Shown: positions 1 through 6,946 of the stretch, piece by piece
Layout: each line of letters begins with the position of its first letter
Numbering within the stretch: the stretch's first letter is position 1
Virus record (IMG/VR): IMGVR_UViG_3300035228_001792
Location: 1 to 25,539 of that record
Length of the DNA stretch: 25,539 nt
Strand: one strand, 5' to 3'
Origin: a virus
Position numbers and translations under genes: made by a program
Notes under the pieces: model-generated
What the model was told of the DNA's origin: nothing
Seen by the model: the letters and a program-made list of their open reading frames with translations, nothing else
Database searches by the model: none

Positions 1-1374
1 GGTTGTGAGGTTAAAGCCGTCGCAACATCCGCAGATGCATTACGTGGTTATACACCAACAGTACTTGTATTTGACGAAGCGGCATATATTGAAGCGGGAG
101 AAGACTTTTGGGCTGCGTGTATGGCATCTCTATCTACGGGTGGTAAGGTTATTTTAATTTCAACACCTAACGGACATGATCCGATATACTACGGTGTTTA
201 TGATCAAGCACTAAGAGGTATGAATGACTTTAAAATTACAGATTTAAGATGGTTTAAAGATCCTCGTTATGCTGGTGATTTAAAGTGGATACGAGTTGAT
301 GATATTATTCATTATATGTTGAATAGAGAACAATATAATGATGACGAAATAATTTTAGAACAAGGTTGGAAGGGTTATGAGGATTTACTCGAAAAAGGAT
401 ATAAACCCTATTCTCACTGGTTTGAGAATATGGCAAAAAAATTCAAATATGATAAGAGAAAAATCGCACAGGAATTGGAGTGTGACTTCCTCGGGTCTGG
501 TGATGGTGTTATCCCAAACACCGTACAGGACATCATAAGAAAAACTATGATCAAGGACCCCATTGAAAAATATATGCAGGGCACTTTTTGGTTATGGAAA
601 GAACCTATTGAAGGTCACAGATATATTATGGGTGTTGACGTATCCCGAGGTGATAGTGCCGATTCATCATCAATATGTGTTATTGATTTTGATGAAAATG
701 AACAAGTCGCAGAATATGTTGGTAAGATCCCCCCTGATGATTTAGCGTCAATAGTTTATAAGTGGGGTACGTTATATAAGGCGTTTGTTGCTACTGACAT
801 AACAGGTGGAATGGGTATTGCAACATCTCGTAAATTACAGGAGATGGGTTATAACGACCAATATGTTGACGGTGTAAACACAAATGATATTTGGAAGTAT
901 AACAAAAAAGCACAGGAAAAGATACCTGGCATTAATTTTAACAATAAAAGAACACAGATAGTTGCCGCTTTTGAGGAGAGACTTAGACACGGTTTTCTTG
1001 TCAGATCCTCAAGGTTACTTAATGAATTAAACACATTCGTTTATATTAACGGTAGACCTAACCACATGAAAGGTGCTCATGATGACGCAATAATGGCAAT
1101 GGCGATTGCTATGTATGTGGGTGATGTTTGTTTTACTCAGTTAAAGAGAAACGACACCGCAAATAAAGCGATGTTAGATTCTTGGGTATTATCTGAAAGA
1201 ACATATGAGACTAAGAAATCGTTTTATTCCCATGGAACCGCGTTTGATGCAATTGGTTCTATGAAAACTGACCAAGGAACAATACCTATGAACCCTAATG
1301 GTGACGGTAATTTAAGTCTTGATCAATACAAAGAATATATGTGGTTATTCGGGGGTAGAAATAAACAGGTTTAA
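1..1374 (+). CDS. terL: Terminase large subunit (T4 gp17-like), 5' end missing
   Basis: The reading frame is open from base 1, so the start lies upstream of the window and 457 residues are visible. Residues 20-28 (TVLVFDEAA) form the Walker B strand with catalytic Asp-Glu of the packaging ATPase, and STPNG at about 54-58 fits the ATPase coupling motif. The Walker A segment is outside the window. The C-terminal RNase H-like headful nuclease begins at about residue 209 with IMGVDVSRGD (metal-binding Asp). A later KGAHDDAIMAMA segment supplies the last acidic pair. The protein pumps DNA into proheads through the portal, and the next gene encodes the portal, as in T4. The methionine at base 121 is internal, not a start, because the Walker B motif lies before it. 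Family assignment is very secure. Confidence 0.96.
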   Translation, partial: GCEVKAVATSADALRGYTPTVLVFDEAAYIEAGEDFWAACMASLSTGGKVILISTPNGHDPIYYGVYDQALRGMNDFKITDLRWFKDPRYAGDLKWIRVDDIIHYMLNREQYNDDEIILEQGWKGYEDLLEKGYKPYSHWFENMAKKFKYDKRKIAQELECDFLGSGDGVIPNTVQDIIRKTMIKDPIEKYMQGTFWLWKEPIEGHRYIMGVDVSRGDSADSSSICVIDFDENEQVAEYVGKIPPDDLASIVYKWGTLYKAFVATDITGGMGIATSRKLQEMGYNDQYVDGVNTNDIWKYNKKAQEKIPGINFNNKRTQIVAAFEERLRHGFLVRSSRLLNELNTFVYINGRPNHMKGAHDDAIMAMAIAMYVGDVCFTQLKRNDTANKAMLDSWVLSERTYETKKSFYSHGTAFDAIGSMKTDQGTIPMNPNGDGNLSLDQYKEYMWLFGGRNKQV

Positions 1375-1409
1375 AAATTGAAATTTTTTTCTTATATTAT
1401 AATGTATAA

Positions 1410-1417
1410 TATTTATT
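1410..1417 (+). promoter_or_regulatory. Weak late-promoter-like octamer before the portal gene
   Basis: TATTTATT ends only 3 bases before the portal start. It matches the octamer seen 18-25 nt before other genes, but the spacing would give an almost leaderless transcript. In such AT-rich sequence it may be chance. Confidence 0.25.
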
Positions 1418-1420
1418 AAT

Positions 1421-3244
1421 ATGGCCAAACAAAATCTAACAGTATATCAAAGACTTACAAAGGTGTTCGGGTTTACCGCAGAGAGACCTACTACACCACA
1501 ATATAAGTTCGATAGAGATCAAATTCTTAAAACAGATAGTAGAGAGGATTATGAGAAGGAGATGTTGCAACAACAACAGTCTGCATACATATCTGACAAG
1601 TGGACAAAACTTGATCAGTCACTTTATAATCAATCAGTATACTATGAACCAAATAGGTTAGCAGCATACTACGATTACGAATCAATGGAGTTTACACCTG
1701 AGATTTCTGCGGCATTGGATATATACTCTGAAGAGTCAACAACACTTTCAGAAAAAGGTGAAATCTTAACCATATATTCAGAATCTAAAAGAGTAAAAAA
1801 TATTTTAGAAGATTTATTTTATAACATATTAGATATTAATACAAATCTACAAATGTGGTGTCGTGGTACTTCAAAGTACGGTGACAACTTCGTTTATTTA
1901 AAAATAGATCCAAGTAAAGGTGTTATTGGTTGTCAACAACTACCAAACATAGAAATAGAAAGACAAGAGGGGGCAGCATCACAAGTACATAAGTCAGAAC
2001 AACCTTCAGGTGTTCAACTACCGAGTAGAGAACTTAGGTTTACATGGAAAAACAAAGACATGGAATTCCAAGCTTGGGAGGTTGCACACTTTAGACTTTT
2101 AGGTGATGATAGAAAATTACCTTATGGTACATCGATGTTAGATAAGGTTAGACGTATATGGAAACAATTACTTCTTGCGGAAGATGCGATGTTAATATAT
2201 AGAACATCAAGAGCACCTGAAAGAAGAGTATTCAAAGTCTTTGTTGGTAATATGGATGATAAAGATATTGAATCATACGTACAAAGAATTGCAAACAAGT
2301 TCAAAAGAGATACTATAGTAGATCCAAAAAATGGTCAGGTTGATATGAGATATAACCAAATGGCTGTTGACCAAGATTATTTTATACCTGTTAGGGATCC
2401 TTCACAAACATCACCTATTGAAACTCTACCAGGAGCACAAAATTTAGGTGAGATTGCGGATATAGAATATATCCAAAAGAAATTATTAGCGGCACTAAGA
2501 ATACCTAAGGCATTTTTAGGTTTCGAAGAAATAGTGGGTGAAGGTAAAAGTCTCGCATTGATGGACATTCGTTTTGCGAGAACAATCAATAGAATTCAAA
2601 AATCATTGATTCAAGAACTTAATAAGATTGCATTAGTACACTTATATCTATTAGGTTTGGAAGATGAGTTAGATAATTTTACATTATCATTAACTAACCC
2701 ATCGGCACAATCTGATCTCTTAAGAATTGAACAATGGAAAGAAAAAGTAACTCTATATAAAGATGCAACTTCAGATCAATCACAAATAGGTATTCAACCT
2801 GTTTCACATACTTGGGCTAAAAAGAATATCCTTGGTATGAGTGATAATGATGTAGTTCTTGATTTACAACAACAACGACTCGAAAGAGCGATGGGTGCGG
2901 AATTAGGTATTACTCAGAACATTATTAAACGAACGGGCATATTTGATGAGGTAGATAAGAAATATGGTATTCCTGAAGAAGAAAGACAATCGATGGATGA
3001 TTCAGGTCAATCCGCACCCGCAGATGGTGGGGGAGGTGATGACTTTTTATCGGGAGGTGGAGATAGTTCGCCACCACCGCCAGACGATGCACCTTTAAGT
3101 GAAGGTCAAAAAACAAAAAAGACTAAAATATTAGGTGAATTGGGAGACGAAAAATTAGAATTTGATGATCTTTTTGATTCCGAGAAGGCACAACGTAATA
3201 TTTATGAGATAGAGAATAAACTCAAAGACATTATAAACGAGTAA
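1421..3244 (+). CDS. g20: Portal vertex protein (T4 gp20-like)
   Basis: This 607-residue protein follows terL and precedes the protease/scaffold/capsid genes, which is the T4 gp20 position. Recognisable gp20-type stretches include AALDIYSEESTT near residue 100, the region around GTSKYGDNFVYL near 150, and LRIPKAFLGFEE near 360-370. T4 gp20 is about 524 aa, and the extra length is mostly a C-terminal tail. From about residue 525 this tail has Gly/Asp/Pro-rich low complexity (GGGGDD, SPPPPDD), then a charged helical end. The portal forms the dodecameric ring for DNA entry and exit and nucleates prohead assembly. There is no Shine-Dalgarno before the ATG, only an A/T stretch. The gene ends 2 bases before the next ATG. 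Confidence 0.95.
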   Translation: MAKQNLTVYQRLTKVFGFTAERPTTPQYKFDRDQILKTDSREDYEKEMLQQQQSAYISDKWTKLDQSLYNQSVYYEPNRLAAYYDYESMEFTPEISAALDIYSEESTTLSEKGEILTIYSESKRVKNILEDLFYNILDINTNLQMWCRGTSKYGDNFVYLKIDPSKGVIGCQQLPNIEIERQEGAASQVHKSEQPSGVQLPSRELRFTWKNKDMEFQAWEVAHFRLLGDDRKLPYGTSMLDKVRRIWKQLLLAEDAMLIYRTSRAPERRVFKVFVGNMDDKDIESYVQRIANKFKRDTIVDPKNGQVDMRYNQMAVDQDYFIPVRDPSQTSPIETLPGAQNLGEIADIEYIQKKLLAALRIPKAFLGFEEIVGEGKSLALMDIRFARTINRIQKSLIQELNKIALVHLYLLGLEDELDNFTLSLTNPSAQSDLLRIEQWKEKVTLYKDATSDQSQIGIQPVSHTWAKKNILGMSDNDVVLDLQQQRLERAMGAELGITQNIIKRTGIFDEVDKKYGIPEEERQSMDDSGQSAPADGGGGDDFLSGGGDSSPPPPDDAPLSEGQKTKKTKILGELGDEKLEFDDLFDSEKAQRNIYEIENKLKDIINE

Positions 3245-3246
3245 TT

Positions 3247-3990
3247 ATGGAGACATTCGGAACAATTAAAAACAAAATATTAATAAAACTCACCGAAAGT
3301 TACGGTGATGATAAATTCAAAGAACACCTTAATAAGGTTTTTAGACCTATTATGGAAAATGAGTCTCTTAAAGAATTATATTCTTTATATGAAGAGATAG
3401 AGACAATGTCTTTTGGAGATAAAGAAACAGCAATAATTTATGTGGATGAAATATCTAAAGTATTAAATACAAGATATGATAAGATGACAGATACGTTCCA
3501 CACAAGATTATTAAAGACGATAAATGAACATTTAAAGGATGTTGAGTGTAAACCAAATGAATTGTATGAACACTTAGATACTCTATTAATTCCTGATACT
3601 TTAACAAACATATCAAAGAAAGTCTTGGCAAAGAAAAAACTTGTAGAACATCTTACAACTCCAAAGACGATTGAAAATGTTACATTTAAGTCAGTGAATG
3701 AAAACTTATTAAATTCAGTTTTAGTAAATAACTTTAACGTTTCATATGATGAACAGTTAACAGAAAATGAGAGGGAGAAATTGAAAGATTATATGTCTTT
3801 AAGTGGAAAAGAGATCCAAGAAAAATTTTCTGAACTAAAGGAATCTGTATATGAAAAGTTAGATACACTTAGTGAGGGTGAGAAAGATTTCACAGAGAAA
3901 TCTAAGCAAGTCAAAGACGAGGTAGGGGAAATGGGAGTAACCCGTTACAATCTATTTCGATTAGAGGATTTATCAAACAATCTAATTTAA
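3247..3990 (+). CDS. Unknown protein next to the portal, possible prohead component
   Basis: I do not recognise this 247-residue protein. It is highly charged and mostly helical by composition, with a likely coiled coil in the last third (about residues 175-225, rich in Glu, Lys and Leu). No signal peptide or membrane segment is visible. It begins 2 bases after the portal stop and is probably co-transcribed with it. The stop is followed directly by a terminator hairpin. In T4 the space between gp20 and the protease holds the small prohead-core genes 67 and 68. Its position makes a head-assembly role plausible, but there is no sequence match behind that. Confidence 0.75.
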   Translation: METFGTIKNKILIKLTESYGDDKFKEHLNKVFRPIMENESLKELYSLYEEIETMSFGDKETAIIYVDEISKVLNTRYDKMTDTFHTRLLKTINEHLKDVECKPNELYEHLDTLLIPDTLTNISKKVLAKKKLVEHLTTPKTIENVTFKSVNENLLNSVLVNNFNVSYDEQLTENEREKLKDYMSLSGKEIQEKFSELKESVYEKLDTLSEGEKDFTEKSKQVKDEVGEMGVTRYNLFRLEDLSNNLI

Positions 3991-3997
3991 AACAATT

Positions 3998-4025
3998 AAA
4001 GTGTCCCATCGGACACTTTTTTTTT
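3998..4025. terminator. Terminator hairpin, probably bidirectional
   Basis: A perfect 9-bp stem (AAAGTGTCC, 3998-4006, with GGACACTTT, 4011-4019) closes a 4-nt loop. On the + strand it runs into an unbroken T tract to 4025, which makes a textbook intrinsic terminator for the terL-portal transcript. On the minus strand it lies just past the rpsU stop and is followed by the weaker T-rich tract TTTAATTGTTTT, so it may also end the bS21 message. Confidence 0.85.
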
Positions 4026-4221
4026 ACTTCTCTTCTTCGGTCCTAATTTTTTGAATGTAGATTGCCTTTTGTTTTTGAAGTCTTTTTTTAACAGAGGGTT
4101 TTGTGAATTGTTTACCTTCTCTTAATTTGTTAATTTGTTTTGTTCGTCTAACCTTTTTTCTGAGTCTTTTTATTGCCGACTCAATTCCACCTTTATCTTT
4201 ATTTACTTTTATTATTAACAT
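4024..4221 (-). CDS. rpsU: Phage-encoded ribosomal protein bS21
   Basis: This 65-residue, strongly basic protein matches bS21 of Bacteroidota along its length. It starts MLII, has AIKRLRKK at 16-23, LR at 33-34, F39-T-KPSV-KKR at 39-47 and QKAIYIQ at 51-57. bS21 is a small-subunit protein near the 3' end of 16S rRNA. In Flavobacterium, a conserved C-terminal tyrosine (recalled as Tyr54) helps occlude the anti-Shine-Dalgarno; Tyr55 here aligns with it after a one-residue N-terminal insertion. The gene is inverted inside the head module, with a terminator at its 3' end and an AT-rich divergent region at its 5' end, which suggests an independently expressed cargo gene. No Shine-Dalgarno precedes its ATG. 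Phage bS21 genes are known in other phages; the function in infection is inferred. Confidence 0.92.
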   Translation of the reverse strand: MLIIKVNKDKGGIESAIKRLRKKVRRTKQINKLREGKQFTKPSVKKRLQKQKAIYIQKIRTEEEK

Positions 4222-4267
4222 ACTAGAATATATAATAAATATACTAGAAAAATTTGATATAATAAAT
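4221..4267. repeat. Two-copy AT-rich direct repeats in the rpsU / 141-aa gene divergent region
   Basis: TACTAGAA occurs at 4221-4228 and 4242-4249 (21-bp offset). TATAATAAAT occurs at 4231-4240 and 4258-4267 (27-bp offset). The repeats lie in the 96-bp divergent region between rpsU (-) and the 141-aa gene (+), and the first starts on the rpsU initiator. Read toward rpsU, the second pair gives ATTTATTATA, close to the putative late octamer, at two positions 12 and 39 nt before the ATG. They could be tandem promoters or an operator; chance is possible at this base composition. Confidence 0.4.
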
Positions 4268-4317
4268 AATTTTACGTATTATTTTATTACACCATAAAAG
4301 AGATAAGATGGAAAAAA

Positions 4318-4743
4318 ATGAAATTAGGAAGATTTATCCCATTAGGAAACTACAGGGATGTCAAAATAGGTTATGGTACAATTAACCATAGAGATTTAAA
4401 AACAATATATCTGAAATTAAATTCGTGGTTAGAACCACAAGATTCTGATATTAATTATGATTCGATAGTAAAACTTTCGAGAACCAAAGTAAGAAAACTA
4501 ATATATAATTTAGGTTTTGATATTTTTAGACCTGAGAGTATTGTTGATTTAGATATAAGAACAAAAGGTATTAGTAAAGAAAAAAGGTCTTTTATGGATT
4601 TGGAGATTACTTTATACGTCCTCAAAGACATCAATATTAAAAGTGAACAACTAAAACAAGACATAAATTCTTTAGTAAGAGAGATAGTTGACACTTGTCT
4701 AAACGACGAATTATTATTTAATTTCAACAAAAAGAAAAAATAA
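4318..4743 (+). CDS. Unknown 141-aa protein
   Basis: I do not recognise this protein. It is basic, without membrane segments, and ends in a lysine run (KKKK). The N-terminal half is of mixed character (GRFIPLGNYRDVKIGYG). The C-terminal half is likely helical (DINIKSEQLKQDINSLVREI at about 107-126). An ATG 10 bases upstream at 4308 is out of frame, so 4318 is the start; the short GGA just before it is the nearest thing to a Shine-Dalgarno in the head module. It sits between rpsU and the prohead protease, separated from the protease by 42 bases that carry a putative late promoter. A role in head assembly is possible from position only. Confidence 0.72.
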   Translation: MKLGRFIPLGNYRDVKIGYGTINHRDLKTIYLKLNSWLEPQDSDINYDSIVKLSRTKVRKLIYNLGFDIFRPESIVDLDIRTKGISKEKRSFMDLEITLYVLKDINIKSEQLKQDINSLVREIVDTCLNDELLFNFNKKKK

Positions 4744-4757
4744 CTTAGATATTGATG

Positions 4758-4765
4758 TATTTATA
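4758..4765 (+). promoter_or_regulatory. Putative phage late promoter before the protease gene
   Basis: TATTTATA followed by GG ends 20 nt before the protease ATG. The same octamer at similar spacing precedes four other genes on both strands. It is probably the -10-like element read by the encoded gp55-like sigma factor. Confidence 0.5.
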
Positions 4766-4785
4766 GGTAATAAAACTATAGATAC

Positions 4786-5469
4786 ATGAAGGTACTAGGA
4801 CCAAACGAAATAGGTAAAGGAATTCTCATAGAGTATGATGCAGGTCATATATCTCCTGAGGAGAATAAAAAGGTGATACGAGAAATGAAGGGGATTGATT
4901 TCTCTGAAGATATCGTTCTTTACGCTGTTTTACAGAAATTCGACACACCAAATAAGAATGGTAGAATATATCCTGAAAAACTTCTCAAGAGAGAAGTAGA
5001 GAAATATCAGGATGTTATTGGTAAAGGTTCTGCACTAAATGAACTAAACCACCCCTCATCATCACTAATAGATTTAGATAGAGTTTCCCACACAATTGAA
5101 GAAACGTGGTGGGACGGTAAAATATTAATGGGTAAGATAAAACTACTCTTATCCCCTGGTTGGAAGAAATCAGGAATTGTAAGTACTAAAGGTGACCAAG
5201 CCGCAATGTTACTTATGAACGGTGTTACTCTCGGTATATCCTCAAGAGGAGTAGGATCACTAAAATCAGAAAAAGGACAGAATATAGTCCAAGGAGACTT
5301 TGAATTGGTTTGTTTTGACTTAGTTTCATCTCCATCTACACCAGGGGCATACGTTTTTAAAGATATTGAAGATAGAGATCAATATGAAGAATCTATTGAA
5401 GAACAACCTGTTGTCGATGAAAAAATGTCAAGGTTAATGGGTAAGTTAGACAATTTCCTGTCAAGATAG
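4786..5469 (+). CDS. g21: Prohead maturation protease (T4 gp21-like)
   Basis: This 227-residue protein has the landmarks of the T4-type serine prohead protease. The catalytic His lies in NELNHPSS (His89) and the nucleophile Ser in LGISSRGVGS (Ser152 or Ser153). Between them is the core strand segment SHTIEETWWDGKILMGKIKLL. Length agrees with T4 gp21 (about 212 aa). The enzyme sits in the prohead core and, once the shell is complete, cuts scaffold and capsid proteins after Glu, making room for DNA. It lies directly before the scaffold and capsid genes, its expected substrates. The acidic stretch near the C-terminus (EDRDQYEESIEEQP) may be removed on self-activation, which is inference. Confidence 0.94.
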   Translation: MKVLGPNEIGKGILIEYDAGHISPEENKKVIREMKGIDFSEDIVLYAVLQKFDTPNKNGRIYPEKLLKREVEKYQDVIGKGSALNELNHPSSSLIDLDRVSHTIEETWWDGKILMGKIKLLLSPGWKKSGIVSTKGDQAAMLLMNGVTLGISSRGVGSLKSEKGQNIVQGDFELVCFDLVSSPSTPGAYVFKDIEDRDQYEESIEEQPVVDEKMSRLMGKLDNFLSR

Positions 5470-5523
5470 TTAATTTTTCTTTGATCCGAACATCATTAAA
5501 CTTATTTTTTCTGAATTACGAAG

Positions 5524-5531
5524 TATTTATT
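5524..5531 (+). promoter_or_regulatory. Putative phage late promoter before the scaffold gene
   Basis: TATTTATT followed by AG ends 20 nt before the scaffold ATG, within an 82-bp intergenic gap. Sequence and spacing match the element before the protease gene. Confidence 0.5.
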
Positions 5532-5551
5532 AGTAAACAATTTTATAACAA

Positions 5552-6916
5552 ATGAAAAAATCCATTTTAGAACAAGCATTGCTACAAGTCCAAGACTTGG
5601 AAGAGGCAGTTAAGCAAAACGCAAAAGGTATACTTGCTTCCACGATGAAGGAAGAACTAAACGATGTGCTTAATGAAACCATGGAAGAAGAGGTAGTTGA
5701 GGGTAACAAAACTCCTATAACAGAAGACGAACAAGATATACCAATCTCGGAACAATTTGATGACGAGGAAGGGAATGAAGACGAAGCTTCGATAAATGAC
5801 GAACCATCAGACGAAGAAGATCCTGATTTAGAAGATGAGGGTTCTGCGGAATCAGACGAACTTGATATAGATGATATTGATAGTGAAGATGAGGAAGAAG
5901 AATCAGCAATGGATGATGAAGGTGACGATGATGTCTTAGATATGACCGATGCTTCTGACGACGAAGTTCTTAAGGTATTCAAATCAATGAAACCTGAGGA
6001 TGGGATTGTTGTAAAGAAGGACGGTGATAACGTCGAATTAGAAGACGGAGACGACGAATACATTATTAAACTTGATAGCGAAGAAGGTGACATCGATGAA
6101 ACAAACGAAGGTGACGCTCACGAAATGGGTGAGGGTGACATGGAAGCGGAAGAAGAAGTATCAGAAGAAACTGAAGAAGAAGTAGCTGAAGAAGCTGTGG
6201 AAGAAGAAGTATCAGAAGATATGGAAGCGGAAGAAGAGGTTTCAGAAGGTGATGACACTGTATACGAAATTGAGTTAGATGACGTAGACGAAGGTGAAGT
6301 CTCTGAAGAGGTTACAGAAGGTGACGCTCACGAAGGTGAGGGTGACGATGATGTGGCTGAAGAAGTTTCCGAAGAAGAGGTATCTGAAGAAGAAGTCTCT
6401 GAAGAGGAAGAAACTCATGAAGAGGACGTAGACGAAGCTGCAAGAACAACTTCAAACGTTCACGGTGATAAAGGTGGTCAAAACAGGGCAGGTATTAAAG
6501 GTAAGACTAAATACAAGTCAGGTGCGATCAACGAGGAAGTTAAAACTTTAAAGAAACAAAACACTGAATATAAAAAGGCGTTAATTTTATTTAAAGAGAA
6601 ACTTAATGAAGTCGCTGTGTTTAACGCTAATCTAGCGTACGCTACGAGATTGTTCACAGAACATTCTACTACTCGTCACGAGAAATTAAACATTTTGAAG
6701 AGATTTGACTCAGTCACTTCTTTAACAGAATCGAAGAGTACATACAAAACAATTAAAACAGAATTGGATTCTTCGAAGAACATTACAGAAACTGTAGTCG
6801 ATAAGATCGCTTCAACCCCGACAACATCTTCATCTCAAGAAGTACTTTCAGAAACAAAAGCTTACGAAAGTCCTCAGTTCAAGAGAATGAAAGATTTAAT
6901 GTCAAAAATAAAATAA
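5552..6916 (+). CDS. g22: Prohead core scaffold protein (T4 gp22-like)
   Basis: Placement between protease and major capsid protein, and a three-part build, identify the scaffold. An N-terminal helix (about 1-45) is followed by a very acidic low-complexity middle (about 45-295, runs of EEEVSEE and DDD). Basic and coiled-coil sequence fills the C-terminal third (about 320-400, including LKKQNTEYKKALILFKEKL and NANLAYATRLFTEH). The C-terminal region resembles the conserved part of gp22 proteins. At 454 aa it is much longer than T4 gp22 (about 269 aa), with the excess in the acidic segment. It should form the core around which the shell assembles and be degraded by the protease. The acidic stretch is built from DNA repeats. 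Antisense frames here give long Ser-rich ORFs that are artefacts. Confidence 0.88.
   Translation: MKKSILEQALLQVQDLEEAVKQNAKGILASTMKEELNDVLNETMEEEVVEGNKTPITEDEQDIPISEQFDDEEGNEDEASINDEPSDEEDPDLEDEGSAESDELDIDDIDSEDEEEESAMDDEGDDDVLDMTDASDDEVLKVFKSMKPEDGIVVKKDGDNVELEDGDDEYIIKLDSEEGDIDETNEGDAHEMGEGDMEAEEEVSEETEEEVAEEAVEEEVSEDMEAEEEVSEGDDTVYEIELDDVDEGEVSEEVTEGDAHEGEGDDDVAEEVSEEEVSEEEVSEEEETHEEDVDEAARTTSNVHGDKGGQNRAGIKGKTKYKSGAINEEVKTLKKQNTEYKKALILFKEKLNEVAVFNANLAYATRLFTEHSTTRHEKLNILKRFDSVTSLTESKSTYKTIKTELDSSKNITETVVDKIASTPTTSSSQEVLSETKAYESPQFKRMKDLMSKIK
6107..6334 (+). repeat. Direct repeats in the acidic scaffold segment
   Basis: GAAGGTGACGCTCACGAA occurs exactly at 6107-6124 and 6317-6334. ATGGAAGCGGAAGAAGA occurs exactly at 6140-6156 and 6221-6237. 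Many shorter GAAGAAGAAGT(A/C)TC units lie between and after them. The copies are in frame and encode EGDAHE and MEAEEE, so the segment can grow or shrink by multiples of three without breaking the gene. Confidence 0.85.
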
Positions 6917-6946
6917 TAAATAACTTAAATTAAAACTCAATTAAAA

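Noticed and set aside
121-123. ATG as start of the terminase
   Set aside because: The same frame is open back to base 1 and contains the Walker B motif, so this Met is internal.
4103-4297. Plus-strand ORF of 64 codons opposite rpsU
   Set aside because: It is hydrophobic nonsense produced antisense to the bS21 gene, which has a clear family match.
5530-6093. Minus-strand Ser-rich ORF of 187 codons
   Set aside because: It is the antisense reading of the GAA/GAT-rich acidic scaffold tract; poly-Ser is the expected artefact.
6107-6334. Scaffold repeats as a CRISPR-like or regulatory array
   Set aside because: The repeats are in frame, irregularly spaced and encode acidic residues, so they are low-complexity coding sequence.
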